This document shows positions 17,557 through 25,630 of a stretch of 64,000 nt of DNA, in pieces. The stretch's first letter is position 1. Every line of letters begins with the position of its first letter. The stretch comes from an uncultured Planctomycetota bacterium (GTDB taxonomy: Bacteria > Planctomycetota > Phycisphaerae > SM23-33). Below the pieces are notes generated by a model. The model was not told the origin of the DNA. It ran no database searches and saw nothing but the letters and a program-made list of their open reading frames with translations. The translations under genes were made by a program, and so were the position numbers. Location: contig CAITIS010000001.1 in assembly GCA_903892515.1 (NCBI GenBank), forward strand, positions 139,552 through 203,551. Reading direction: 5' to 3'.

Positions 17557-18820
17557 GCCCGGCGCCATGCTTCTGCGTCGTGTGCAGAAGCATGCCCGAC
17601 ACGCTTCCACAACGGCGTGGAAGCGGCACCCGGCACGTAGGGTCCGCAGGTTCCTCGCGCTGTTGCGAGGGTTCTGCGGACGGGATACCGCGCCGCCCGT
17701 CCGCAGAATCCTTCGCGAGGGTGCCGTGGTTTGCGAGTGAAGCGAGCAACCACGTTGGACGCACCCGGAATCATCCCGACTCGCGCGCACGCTCGCGCCG
17801 CGGGCTGGCGCGGTATATACCACGCTGCAAGTGACGGCCGGCTGTGGAGATCTGGCCAGGGCGAACGCCGCGGTGCGCGCCGGGCGGTTCGTCGGGCCTT
17901 CTATAGACGAGCCTCCGGCCGCTGGGTGGTCGGGAAGGACGGCTCACAACTGAAGAGCGGTCGGCAGCAGTTGTCTTGAGTTCCTCCGGCGAGAGTCGTC
18001 GGGCAGTGCCCGGCCTACTACCACAGCCGAGGGCGGCTGTGCCACGGGGCCGCGCGGGCAGGCCCGCCCCGCTACCTGCTGCGTCGTTGAAAGCAGTCCC
18101 GTCTTTTGCTAGCTCGGAGAGCGTCTGAAAGTAGCCCCGTCGGACCGAAGGGAGGGCGGGGTAGGCGGGCGGCGACGGCAGAGCCCTTTACGGGCGACTG
18201 AGGCCCTGCGATGGTGCCTCCAATCATCAATCGCCCGCAAGGGGCTCTTGAGAAAAGAATGCCCTGCCTTCCCCGCCCTTGCTTCGCTGCGGGACGGGGC
18301 TACTTTCAGACGCCCTCTGGGCTAAGAGCGACACGTCGTTGCGCGGGTGTGCGCATGGGGTGCGCTCACCGCCAATCGCGGCAGACGGAGCGTCGTCGAG
18401 ATTCGCAAGGCGATGGAGGCCAGCGTGATACTCCTCTGGGCGTGCGATCCAGATCGTTCCGAACGGTGCCAAATCGTTCCGTTTCGTTCCGTTTGGTTCC
18501 CAACGGTTCCGCTTGGTTCCGAATCATTCCGCACGGTGCCTGCGGGGGAATGACCGTGTGCAGAACCCCTCGCTTCACTCGGGAACCTGCACACCCTACT
18601 TCCTATGGCCAGAGTCGTCGGGCAGTGCCCGACCTACATGTCACACCTACCCAACCTGTGGTGTGCACATGGCCACGGCCCAACCACGGCGTGGTCATGC
18701 GACCCATCATGGCCGAGGGCGGCTGTGCCACGAGTTTGGCCCGTCGCGGCGGCACTCTAAAGTTTTGCCTTGGCCGAGGCCGATATGAGCGCTACTTCTC
18801 GACTATGTGAAGGGACTGTA
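17557..18820. other. 1.26-kb repeat-rich intergenic region
   Basis: No gene is supported. It contains GGGTCCGCAGG/CTGCGGACGGG inverted pairs (17640-17705), a GGTGCCGTGGTTTGCG hairpin (17719-17756), a GGGCAGTGCCCGGCC hairpin with CACAGCCG-AGGG-CGGCTGTG (18022-18041), a second related pair near 18614-18731, and a 10-bp periodic array (18455-18544, listed separately). A 199-codon open frame (18211-18810) crosses these repeats without domain features and is rejected. Matching stretches at about 18110 (GAGAGCGTCTGAAAGTAGCC) and, inverted, at about 18300 suggest an inverted duplication. Confidence 0.6.
18455..18544. repeat. Nine-unit array with exact 10-bp period
   Basis: GTTCC or a close variant recurs every 10 bases for nine units (consensus GGTTCCGNNT; variants CGTTCC, CATTCC, GGTGCC). 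A 10-bp period puts every copy on nearly the same face of the helix, which is the geometry of iteron or cooperative protein-binding arrays. The period is not a multiple of three, which argues against a protein repeat. Confidence 0.75.
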
Positions 18821-19228
18821 ATGAGCAAACGCGAGTTGATTGACGAGATCGTCCGGCTGAACCCGACCGCCCGGCCGGACTTCCTGGCTCACTTTGGGGA
18901 CCATGACCTGCGCGAGTACCTCGACCATTTGAATTGGCTCAACGCTCCAGCGGCCACGCCGATCAGCCTGGCCTCGCCGGCGGCGTGTGAGTCATCGGCC
19001 CAGCCGGTGGCCGCCGAAGCCGCCCAGGTGGCCCTGGCCGAGACAGCAGTGGCTGTGGCCGAAATGGACGAAAGCACCGATGAGCGGGCTGCTCGCACCC
19101 AAGCCCCGGCCTACGAGGACGAGCTCTCGACGAGCCAAACCGTCGCCGTGGCCGCCAACGCTGATTCCGAAGATTCGTCGCCCTTCGCCGACCAGACGCA
19201 AGAGGAGTCGCAGACGTATCTGTTCTAG
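18821..19228 (+). CDS. Small hypothetical protein with helical N-terminus
   Basis: The 135-residue protein starts at ATG 18821 with GAAGGGA 6 bases upstream; an upstream in-frame ATG at 18770 lacks a ribosome site. The first 45 residues (MSKRELIDEIVRLNPTARP to YLDHLNWL) form a compact, charged, probably three-helix module. The rest is low-complexity, Ala/Glu/Ser/Thr-rich and acidic, ending EESQTYLF. No enzyme motif is visible. The shape, a short folded head with a disordered acidic tail, suggests an adaptor or binding protein. I recall similar N-termini in planctomycetes but cannot name a family. It sits immediately upstream of tRNA-Asp. Confidence 0.65.
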   Translation: MSKRELIDEIVRLNPTARPDFLAHFGDHDLREYLDHLNWLNAPAATPISLASPAACESSAQPVAAEAAQVALAETAVAVAEMDESTDERAARTQAPAYEDELSTSQTVAVAANADSEDSSPFADQTQEESQTYLF

Positions 19229-19390
19229 CTCTGTGTACCTTGGCCGGTATTCGGGCGCCCTGTTTTGTGCGAGCAGGGCGTCCCGTACTGCCGTCTTGGG
19301 GCCCGAGCGCAGCCGCCGCCGCGTCCGTTCAAGCCAGGCTTGTTCCCCGAATTTGAAAAACCCCTTTTGCCGTTTTTGAAAAACGAGGGC

Positions 19391-19420
19391 TTGACAGGAT
19401 TCCCCGTCATCCCGTATATA
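19391..19420 (+). promoter_or_regulatory. Sigma-70 promoter of tRNA-Asp
   Basis: TTGACA (19391-19396) and TATATA (19415-19420) are separated by 18 bases. The expected start near 19427 leaves about 23 bases before the tRNA. The perfect -35 fits a strong stable-RNA promoter. A preceding A/T run (TTTTTGAAAAACG) may act as an UP element or as the terminator of the upstream gene. Confidence 0.8.
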
Positions 19421-19449
19421 AAATGCTCTGCTGTCGTCAGAGAAGCTAC

Positions 19450-19523
19450 GGGGCCGTAGCTCAATTGGATAGAGTACCGGACTGTCGATCCGGTGGTTAC
19501 GGGTTCGAACCCCGTCGGCCTCG
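19450..19523 (+). tRNA. tRNA-Asp (GTC)
   Basis: The acceptor stem pairs GGGGCCG (19450-19456) with CGGCCTC (19516-19522), including one G-U pair, with discriminator G at 19523. The D arm has AGCTCAATTGGATAGAG. The anticodon arm CCGGA-CTGTCGA-TCCGG gives anticodon GTC (Asp). The T arm is ACGGGTTCGAACCCCGT. CCA is not encoded. Length is 74 nt, with no intron. Confidence 0.97.
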
Positions 19524-19539
19524 CGTAAGTAAAGCGTTG

Positions 19540-19570
19540 GAAGCCAGTCAGTGAAGGACTGGCTTCTGTC
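19540..19570 (+). terminator. Terminator after tRNA-Asp
   Basis: GAAGCCAGTC (19540-19549) and GACTGGCTTC (19557-19566) form a 10-bp stem with a 7-base loop, followed by TGTCGTTTCC, a weak T-rich tail. It begins 17 bases after the tRNA end and fits a rho-independent terminator. Confidence 0.65.
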
Positions 19571-20677
19571 GTTTCCACATCGAAATACCCACCTTTTGGG
19601 CGAACTGGATCACTTTTTGGGTTGGATCGACGGGCTTTCTTCTCGGCCCTTCTTGGCTCACAAAGAGTCCCGCCGGAAAGCATCGTCGGCCATTTCGGAT
19701 GCGTCTCAACCAGGTCCGCTGATTCGCAAGTGGGGCAAGCGGAGATGGCGGTCTGGGGATAGCGCGGCATTGCCCACGGCACGGAATTCGAGCTCATACC
19801 AGGGGATAAGTCCAATGACAGCAAGGAAGTGCAGCAGATATTCAACGTCGCAACGATGACGATGGCCGGCGTGAGAATAAGGTGACCCGACGGGGCCCAT
19901 GGCCTTGCCTCGGGCAGAACGCACCCCAATGCGATGCGACGACAGCTGTGGACCAGAGAAACCACCCGCTTGCTCTGACATACTCATTCTCCGCCCAGTT
20001 ACTTATCACACACGAGACTTGATGGCATGATTGTGGCACCGATACCGCGTTCTGTCAACCCAGATTCTGGCGGGTTCGGGGAACGAGGCCGGCAAGGGAG
20101 AGCTAGCCCACAGGCCACGGGATGCCGCGTTCACGGACTTGGGCCTGCCATCCGACGGGAAAAGGGTTCCCGTCAAGGCCGGCCAAGAGAAGCTTCGCTC
20201 ACGAATCGCACCTCAAGAGACAGATCGTGACCGGCACCGACAACCACATAGAGTTGTCAGTATATACTCCGGCTGTCGTGATGGACGAATTTGCCCCCGT
20301 GCGACATGGCTAGGAAAACCGCACCTGGCCATGCTCCCAGCGCACGGCGACCGACGCCGCAACCCGGCACTACCTTCGGGACAACCTGACAAAGAAACTA
20401 GAAAGGCGAAGGGCCTACCTAACTTCCCTCAGAGCGGCTGCATTGTATGTCCACGTTCCACTATGTCAATAATGATATTATTACTTTCTGCATGTCCCCA
20501 GATATATTCTGCCGACTGGGCGGGCAACGCCCCGGTTGCCCCGTAACTTTCCCCGGCGGTCTTGCGCGACCAGCGCGCCACATGGGCTGTTTCCGTTGGC
20601 CAACGTGGTTGCTCGCTTCACTCGCAAACCACGGCACCCACGACAGGACTTGGGTGATCTCTCACATCGCACATCAA
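19571..20677. other. 1.1-kb gap without a supported gene
   Basis: Short frames occur on both strands but none has a recognisable domain, good ribosome site or consistent codon use. The minus-strand frame 19225-19965 runs through the tRNA and is an antisense artefact. The only clear structure is a dispersed hairpin at 20601-20639 (CAACGTGGTTGCTCGC...GCAAACCACGGCACCC). The rest may be decayed coding sequence. Confidence 0.5.
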
Positions 20678-22903
20678 TCACAGCGGTTCCAGGCGGGCGT
20701 AGGCCAGGATGAGCGTCTTGCAGCCAAGTTGCGGGAACTCCACGACGGCGCGGGCTTCGTCGCCCTGGCCATGCACCTGCTGTACCACGCCGATGCCGAA
20801 GATCGGGTGGCGCACGCGCCGACCAATGCGGATGCCCGCGAACCGGCTGGAGATGTGCCGCTCCTCGATGGCTTCGATCGCCTCGATGGCGGCGCGCTGA
20901 TCGACCTCCTCGAAGAAGCCGTCCGCGTGCCGCTTGACGCCGCGGTTGAATGTATCGACGTCCATGGGCCGGTGCCGCAGCGCCGGGCCTTGCGGGGCCT
21001 TGTCCAGCCGCGTCACACCGTCAGAGCCGATCTCATTCAGAAAGCTCGACTCCACCTGCCGCGTCTGCATGCCGCGAATGTTGCGGTACTGCGCCGAAGT
21101 GAGAAAGAGCCGGTCCCGCGCCCGCGTCATGCCCACAAAGGCCAACCGCCGCTCCTCCTCGATGTCGGCCGGCTGGCCGTTGGCACGCTGGAAGGGCAGC
21201 AAGCCGTCCTCGCAGCCCACGACGAACACCACGGGAAACTCCAGCCCCTTGGCCGCGTGCAGGCTCATCAGCGTCACGGCCCCGGCGGCCGGGTCGAGCG
21301 AGTCGATATCTGCCACCAAACTCACCTGCTGCAAGTAGTCGGCCAGCGTGGCGTGCTCGTTTTCTTCGTCGAATTCCTTGGCCGACGAGACCAACTCCTG
21401 CACGTTCTCCCAGGCCTGCTTTTCCTGCTCGTCCTTCTTGAGATACTCCTCGATGCCGGCCTGCTTGATGACCTGCTCGATGACCTCGCGGATGCTCTTG
21501 ACCGGCGCTGCGGTCAGACGCTTGATCAACTCGGCAAAGACCTTGACCTTGCCGGCGGCGCCGCTGCCCAGACCGGCCTGCTCGGGCGCGCTGCATGCCT
21601 CCAGCAGGCTGATGCCGCGACTTTCGGCGGCCGCTTCCAGGCGGCCCAGCGTGGTAGCGCCGATGCCGCGGGCCGGCACGTTGATGACCCGTCGGCACGA
21701 GACGGCGTCGAAGGGGTTCGACAGCAGCCGCAGGTACGCCAGCACGTCCTTGATCTCGGCGCGGTTGTAAAACTCCACGCCGCGGGCGATCTGGTAGGCG
21801 ATGCCATGCCGGCGCAGCGCCTCCTCCAGCACGCGCGACAGGGCGTTGACGCGGTAGAAGATGGCCATATCGCTGTACGCCAGGCCTTCGCTCTTGAGCC
21901 GCATCACGGTGCGTCCAACCTCATCGGCCTCGGCCTTTTCGTCGAACAGTCGCACGATCTGCACATCCGCGCCGCCTTCGCGGACGGCGATCAACTGCTT
22001 GTGCTTGCGCTGGCGGTTGTGCGAAATCAGGTTCGACGCCGCCTGCAGGATCGGCGCGGTCGAGCGGTAATTGTGCTCCAGCCGAACCACCTGGGCGTTG
22101 GGGTAATCGGCCTCAAATTCCATGATGTTGCGGATGTCGGCCCCGCGCCAGGCGTAGATGGACTGGTCGGGATCGCCCGTGGCGCAGATGTTCTCGTGCT
22201 CCATGGCGATGCCGTGGGCAATGACGTACTGGGCGTGGTTGGTGTCCTGGTACTCGTCGATCAGGATGTGCGTGTACCGCTGCGCCAGCTCCTGGCGAAC
22301 CTCCGGGTGGTCGCGGAGCAGAAACGCCATCCGCATCAGCAGGTCGTCAAAGTCCAGAGCCTTGCTCTCCGCCAGCAGCCGCTCGTACTGCCGGTACACC
22401 TTGGCCACGGTCTTGTCGAAGAACTCCTTGGCGGCCGCGGCGAAGGTCGGGGCATCCTGCAGGGCGTTCTTGGCCCGCGAGATGGTCGAGTGAATCGCCC
22501 CCGGCGGCACGTTGGAGGTCGGCACCTCGGATGCTTCCATGGCCCGCTTGATGCAGCGCAGCTGGTCGTCGGAGTCGTAGATGCTGAAGTTGCGCGAAAG
22601 CCCGGCCGGGTCGGCGAATTCCCGCAGCAGCCGCACGCACAGCGAGTGAAACGTGCACACCGTGGCGCCGCTGGTCATGCCCAGCGAGGCCACGCGCTGA
22701 CGCATCTCGCCGGCGGCCTTGTTGGTAAAGGTAATGGCCAGGATGTGCCACGGGGCGATGCCCTGCTCGACCATGTACCCGACGCGGCGGGTAATGACCC
22801 GCGTCTTGCCCGAGCCCGCGCCAGCCACCACCAGCAGCGGCCCGTTCACGCACGTGACGGCCTGCCGCTGCGACTCATTCAAATCTGAAAGCAAATCCAC
22901 CAT
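20678..22903 (-). CDS. pcrA: UvrD/PcrA-family ATP-dependent DNA helicase
   Basis: The 741-residue superfamily 1A helicase translocates 3' to 5' and acts in nucleotide-excision repair and removal of RecA filaments. Motifs in order: Q motif LNESQRQAV (8-16), Walker A AGAGSGKT (27-34), TFTNKAAGEMRQRV (Ia), Walker B DEYQDTN, GDPDQSIYAWRGA (III), LEHNYRST (IV), VTLMSLHAAKGLEFPVVF (V) and EERRLAFVGMTRARDRL (VI). The C-terminus (GRRVRHPIFGIGVVQQV to YARLEPL) is the Tudor-like RNA polymerase-binding module typical of PcrA. The length fits PcrA/UvrD (about 720-750). A large open frame on the opposite strand is an antisense shadow. Confidence 0.96.
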   Translation of the reverse strand: MVDLLSDLNESQRQAVTCVNGPLLVVAGAGSGKTRVITRRVGYMVEQGIAPWHILAITFTNKAAGEMRQRVASLGMTSGATVCTFHSLCVRLLREFADPAGLSRNFSIYDSDDQLRCIKRAMEASEVPTSNVPPGAIHSTISRAKNALQDAPTFAAAAKEFFDKTVAKVYRQYERLLAESKALDFDDLLMRMAFLLRDHPEVRQELAQRYTHILIDEYQDTNHAQYVIAHGIAMEHENICATGDPDQSIYAWRGADIRNIMEFEADYPNAQVVRLEHNYRSTAPILQAASNLISHNRQRKHKQLIAVREGGADVQIVRLFDEKAEADEVGRTVMRLKSEGLAYSDMAIFYRVNALSRVLEEALRRHGIAYQIARGVEFYNRAEIKDVLAYLRLLSNPFDAVSCRRVINVPARGIGATTLGRLEAAAESRGISLLEACSAPEQAGLGSGAAGKVKVFAELIKRLTAAPVKSIREVIEQVIKQAGIEEYLKKDEQEKQAWENVQELVSSAKEFDEENEHATLADYLQQVSLVADIDSLDPAAGAVTLMSLHAAKGLEFPVVFVVGCEDGLLPFQRANGQPADIEEERRLAFVGMTRARDRLFLTSAQYRNIRGMQTRQVESSFLNEIGSDGVTRLDKAPQGPALRHRPMDVDTFNRGVKRHADGFFEEVDQRAAIEAIEAIEERHISSRFAGIRIGRRVRHPIFGIGVVQQVHGQGDEARAVVEFPQLGCKTLILAYARLEPL

Positions 22904-23120
22904 GACCGATTCTTACGTCCTCTCTTGCTACGTTTTGCGCGGACAGTATAGCGGGCGGCGCGGCGACTGTCGCGGGCCCGAGACAATCCTCGCCCGGATG
23001 GCCGGCGCGCAGCACACGGTGGGATGTGGTGCCGTGGTTTGCGCAGCGAAGCGTAGCAACCACGTTTTCGCTGCCGGTGAGATTAGAGCGGCAAAGAAAG
23101 GCACATTTCGCGATGGACGT
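22904..23120. other. Intergenic region with GTGGTTTGCG hairpin
   Basis: This gap between the divergent helicase and membrane-protein genes holds a hairpin copy at 23029-23066 (GTGGTGCCGTGGTTTGCG...GTAGCAACCAC). Nothing else is recognised until the palindromic operators at 23121. Confidence 0.6.
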
Positions 23121-23147
23121 AGAGTACTCTGTGTACTAGAGTACTCT
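23121..23147 (+). promoter_or_regulatory. Double AGAGTACTCT operator
   Basis: The perfect 10-bp palindrome AGAGTACTCT occurs at 23121-23130 and 23138-23147, with centres 17 bp apart. It lies 20-47 bases upstream of the membrane-protein ATG (ribosome site AGAAAGGAG at 23152-23160). The operon's second gene encodes a small winged-helix regulator, so autoregulation by a dimer binding each palindrome is likely. Confidence 0.75.
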
Positions 23148-23167
23148 AGACAGAAAGGAGCTGCGCG

Positions 23168-23755
23168 ATGGAAGTCACTGAGAAGCAGGCACAGGAAGCG
23201 TTGCGGGACGTTGAATCGGTCGCCAAGGGTGTGCAGGGCACTCTGGCGTATGGGGTCGCCGGGCCGATCCTGGTCTTGTGGGGGGGCGTCTGGATGGTGT
23301 GTTTCTCCCTTGTTCACTTTGCGCCGCAACTTGCAGGCTGGGGATGGCTCATCGGAAACAGCGTGGGCATCGCCGGTTCTCTCTACCTGGGTAGATTCCG
23401 CGCCAAGGCCAAGGCGGTACGCAGTGAGACGTCCAAACGCATCGGATGGAGACTATTCTGGTTCTGGTTTTTCCTGTTCATCTACGCCGACATCTGGCTG
23501 GCGGTCCTCTGGCCTTGGCGAGGCGAACAACTCGGCATGTTCCTGGTCACGTTGATCATGTTCGCCTACGTGGTCATGGGCCTGTGGCTTGAACTGCGGT
23601 TCATGCTCTGGCTGGGCCTGGCCGTGACGGCGCTGGCCTGCGTGGGATACGCATCCTCCTTCGCGCTGCCGGGCTACCTTGATCTGTGGCTGGCGTTTAC
23701 GGGCGGATCGGCCCTGCTGGCCAGCGGCCTGTACCTGACGCTTCGATGGAGATAG
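23168..23755 (+). CDS. Multi-pass membrane protein
   Basis: The 195-residue protein has an N-terminal cytoplasmic helix (about 1-25) and five or six predicted membrane spans: about 32-52, 57-75, 98-118, 124-142, 146-162 and 168-190. A basic loop (RFRAKAKAVRSETSKR) separates the second and third spans. No catalytic motif is visible. It has a strong ribosome site and is followed 3 bases later by a winged-helix regulator gene. Membrane protein plus small winged-helix pairs are a common bacterial arrangement whose role is generally unclear. Expression is probably controlled by the palindromes just upstream. Confidence 0.8.
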   Translation: MEVTEKQAQEALRDVESVAKGVQGTLAYGVAGPILVLWGGVWMVCFSLVHFAPQLAGWGWLIGNSVGIAGSLYLGRFRAKAKAVRSETSKRIGWRLFWFWFFLFIYADIWLAVLWPWRGEQLGMFLVTLIMFAYVVMGLWLELRFMLWLGLAVTALACVGYASSFALPGYLDLWLAFTGGSALLASGLYLTLRWR

Positions 23756-23758
23756 CCC

Positions 23759-24076
23759 ATGGCCGAAATCAACGAAATCATCCACCAGCCGATACGCCTG
23801 AAGGTCATGGCCGCCCTCTTTGCCATGGACAGCGATGCCGAAGCTGATTTCACGTTCCTGCGGGATCATCTAAAGCTCACCGACGGCAACCTGGGAGCTC
23901 ACCTGGAAAGGCTGGAATCGGCCGGCTACCTCACCTCCCGGAAAGCGTTCATTCGTCGCAAGCCGAAGACCTTCGTTCGGCTTTCCCGCGCCGGCCGCAG
24001 GGCATTCGAGGATTATGTTGAAACTCTGCGCGGCGTTATCGGCGATGTCCCCGGAGGGCCAGCGGCACGCGAATAA
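23759..24076 (+). CDS. Winged-helix transcriptional regulator
   Basis: The 105-residue protein is one winged-helix DNA-binding domain of the kind annotated as PF13601 (HTH_34): INEIIHQPIRLKVMAALFAM, FTFLRDHLKLTDGNLGAHLERLESAGYL (recognition helix), then the wing FIRRKPKTFVRLSRAGRRAFEDYVETL. There is no ligand domain. It is co-transcribed with the membrane protein gene (3-base gap). The AGAGTACTCT pair upstream of the operon is the likely target. I expect it to act as a dimeric autorepressor; the inducing signal is unknown. Confidence 0.88.
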   Translation: MAEINEIIHQPIRLKVMAALFAMDSDAEADFTFLRDHLKLTDGNLGAHLERLESAGYLTSRKAFIRRKPKTFVRLSRAGRRAFEDYVETLRGVIGDVPGGPAARE

Positions 24077-24180
24077 CCAGTGAGGTAGGGTCCGCAGGTT
24101 CCGCGAGTGCGCGAGCGGGTTCTGCGGACGATAGCCCCCGCGTGCAACCAGTTGCAAGCCCTGCCCGGATCTGTTTCTTG

Positions 24181-24225
24181 GTGGGTTTTTCCCACTTGAC
24201 CACAGTGGGAATTGGGTCGTATCAT
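24181..24225 (+). promoter_or_regulatory. Toxin-antitoxin promoter with operator
   Basis: TTGACC (24196-24201), 18 bases and TATCAT (24220-24225) form a sigma-70 promoter. The inverted repeat TTCCCACT/AGTGGGAA (24189-24196 and 24204-24211) overlaps the -35 box. A second hairpin, GTGGG-TTTTT-CCCAC, overlaps its left arm (24181-24195). This layout fits autorepression by the antitoxin. Confidence 0.65.
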
Positions 24226-24247
24226 CTTTATGAGAAGGAAACTCACC

Positions 24248-24613
24248 ATGACGATGGCCACCTCCAAGCTGAAGTTGAAGCATAAGACATCCGCGCACAA
24301 AGCTTCGAAAGGCCGGGCGGCCCAAACCCGGCGCCTCGCCCCTGCGGTCACCACATCCAAGGTGGACTCCAAAGGCCGGGTCAGCCTGGGCAAGGCCTTC
24401 GCCAACAGCCTGGTGATCATCCGCTCCCAGAACGAAGACGTGGTGGAGATCGTGCGGGCCGAAGCCATTCCCGCCCGAGAAGCCTGGCTGTACAAGAACC
24501 CTCAGGCGTACGAGTCGGTCAGGCGCGGACTGGAACAAGCGGCGCGCGGCGAACTCGTCGAGGGCCCAGATTTAGAAGCAGGGGCCAAGTTGGCCGACGA
24601 GATCGAGGAGTAG
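24248..24613 (+). CDS. Antitoxin of a RelE/ParE-type pair
   Basis: The 121-residue protein has a basic, flexible N-terminus (1-34, many Lys/Arg/His), then a short beta-rich stretch TTSKVDSKGRVSLGKAFANSLVIIRSQNEDVVEIVRAEAI, like an AbrB/swapped-hairpin fold, and a C-terminal helical part (AWLYKNPQAYESVRRGLEQAARGELVEGPDL) typical of antitoxins that wrap a RelE-like toxin. ATG 24248 follows AAGGAAA. The toxin gene begins 3 bases after the stop. Antitoxin identity rests mainly on this pairing and on the operator in its promoter. It should neutralise the toxin and repress the operon. Confidence 0.75.
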   Translation: MTMATSKLKLKHKTSAHKASKGRAAQTRRLAPAVTTSKVDSKGRVSLGKAFANSLVIIRSQNEDVVEIVRAEAIPAREAWLYKNPQAYESVRRGLEQAARGELVEGPDLEAGAKLADEIEE

Positions 24614-24616
24614 GCC

Positions 24617-24964
24617 TTGTTCAAGGCGAAATGGACTTCGCGGGCCACCGCCGAATACCAGGAGTTGATGCGTGCCGCCGCATCGGCGCGCGAGACAAGG
24701 AGAAGAGAGGGTCGCTCCAAGACCTCTCGCCCTGAGGGGCTGTTCAAACAAATCGACAAGACCATTCGCCTGCTGCTGGCAAACCCGAGACACCCCGGGC
24801 TCCGCAGCCACGAGTTCACGTCGATGCGAAGCCCGTACGACCCTTTGGCCCGAGTCTTCGAGGCCTACGCCCAAAACGACACGTCGGGAGCCTATCGCAT
24901 CTTCTGGTGCTACGGCCCGGCCAAGGGCGAAATCACCATCCTGGCCATCACGCCGCACCCGTAG
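24617..24964 (+). CDS. RelE/ParE-superfamily toxin
   Basis: The 115-residue protein starts at TTG 24617, with GAGGAG 6 bases upstream inside the antitoxin's end. It has the RelE-like order: N-terminal strand (FKAKWTSRATAEYQELM), helical hairpin with IDKTIRLLLANPRHPGLRSHEF, then the beta-sheet core ARVFEAYAQNDTSGAYRIFWCYGPAKGEITILAITPHP. The terminal His and the Arg in YRIFW are in positions used for mRNA cleavage by RelE-type toxins. An insert (RETRRREGRSKTSRPEG, about 26-42) is unusual. Ribosome-dependent mRNA cleavage is likely, but a ParE-like gyrase target cannot be excluded. Confidence 0.8.
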   Translation: MFKAKWTSRATAEYQELMRAAASARETRRREGRSKTSRPEGLFKQIDKTIRLLLANPRHPGLRSHEFTSMRSPYDPLARVFEAYAQNDTSGAYRIFWCYGPAKGEITILAITPHP

Positions 24965-24978
24965 GCGCTGTTCTCGGG

Positions 24979-25006
24979 CCTCCGGCCTCTGACCTCCGAC
25001 CTCCGG
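24979..25006. repeat. Heptamer array, CCTCCGG type
   Basis: Four 7-bp units (CCTCCGG, CCTCTGA, CCTCCGA, CCTCCGG) lie between the toxin gene and the HTH-REC gene. It is one of several arrays with a 7-bp period in the window; no inverted partner was found nearby. Confidence 0.75.
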
Positions 25007-25054
25007 CCTTGCTTGCTAAAGTCCGCCGCCGGGGCGGGCGATATCACTGTCGGC

Positions 25055-25630
25055 ATGAATCGCAAAGAGGTCTACACCACCGGCGAGGTCGCCAGCATTT
25101 GTCACGTGGCCCCGCGCACGGTCAGCAAGTGGTTCGACAGCGGCCAGCTGGGCGGCTATCGCATCCCCGGCAGCCGTGACCGCCGCGTGCCGGTGGCCGT
25201 GCTGCTGGAGTTCCTCCGGGCCAATCACATGCCGCTGGGCTCGCTCGATGGCCGGAGCGTTCGCGTGCTCATCGTCGACGCCCAGACCACCTCGGCTCAC
25301 GCCGTCGCAACGAGCCTGTCGCAGACGAATCGATTCGAGGCGGTCTTCGCAGCCAATGGCTTCGAAGCGGGCATGTTGGCCCAGAAACTCCAGCCGCACG
25401 TCATCGTGGTGGACGTGGAGAACCCGGCGGTGGACGCCGCGCAGATCGTGCAGAACGTTCGCTCCAGCCCGGCCCTGGCGGCGACGAAACTGCTGGCGGC
25501 CATGACCGAGCCCACCGAAGAGAAAACCCGCCAATGTCGCCAGCAAGGCTTCTGCGGCGCGGTGGCCAAACCCTACCAGCTCTCAGACCTGATCCAGGCC
25601 GTCGAGGCCGTGAGGGAAATGGTGGCGTAA
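25055..25630 (+). CDS. MerR/excisionase-type HTH fused to receiver domain
   Basis: The 191-residue protein starts at ATG 25055. Residues 3-58 are an excisionase/MerR-like helix-turn-helix (YTTGEVASICHVAPRTVSKWFDSGQLGGYRIPGSRDRRV). Residues 68-190 are a CheY-like receiver with D120 (VIVVDVENP) as likely phosphoacceptor and K172 (AVAKPY); the acidic pocket is reduced to VDA (74-76). This N-terminal DNA-binding order is the reverse of most response regulators. Phosphorylation-controlled DNA binding is plausible, but the weak acidic pocket may mean phosphorylation-independent action. No kinase is adjacent; the hybrid kinase at 11842 is a distant candidate. Confidence 0.82.
   Translation: MNRKEVYTTGEVASICHVAPRTVSKWFDSGQLGGYRIPGSRDRRVPVAVLLEFLRANHMPLGSLDGRSVRVLIVDAQTTSAHAVATSLSQTNRFEAVFAANGFEAGMLAQKLQPHVIVVDVENPAVDAAQIVQNVRSSPALAATKLLAAMTEPTEEKTRQCRQQGFCGAVAKPYQLSDLIQAVEAVREMVA

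Noticed and set aside
18211-18810. Plus-strand 199-codon ORF
   Set aside because: It crosses several dispersed hairpins and the 10-bp array, has no domain and no ribosome site; treated as noncoding.
19225-19965. Minus-strand 246-codon ORF
   Set aside because: It runs antisense through tRNA-Asp; the stretch ARPTGFEPVTTGSTV is the well-known translation artefact of tRNA genes. No domain features.
19571-20677. Integrated element next to tRNA-Asp
   Set aside because: No integrase and no duplicated tRNA 3' end was found in the region.
20447-22888. Plus-strand 813-codon ORF
   Set aside because: It is the antisense shadow of the helicase gene and has no domain motifs, whereas the minus strand shows every UvrD/PcrA motif.
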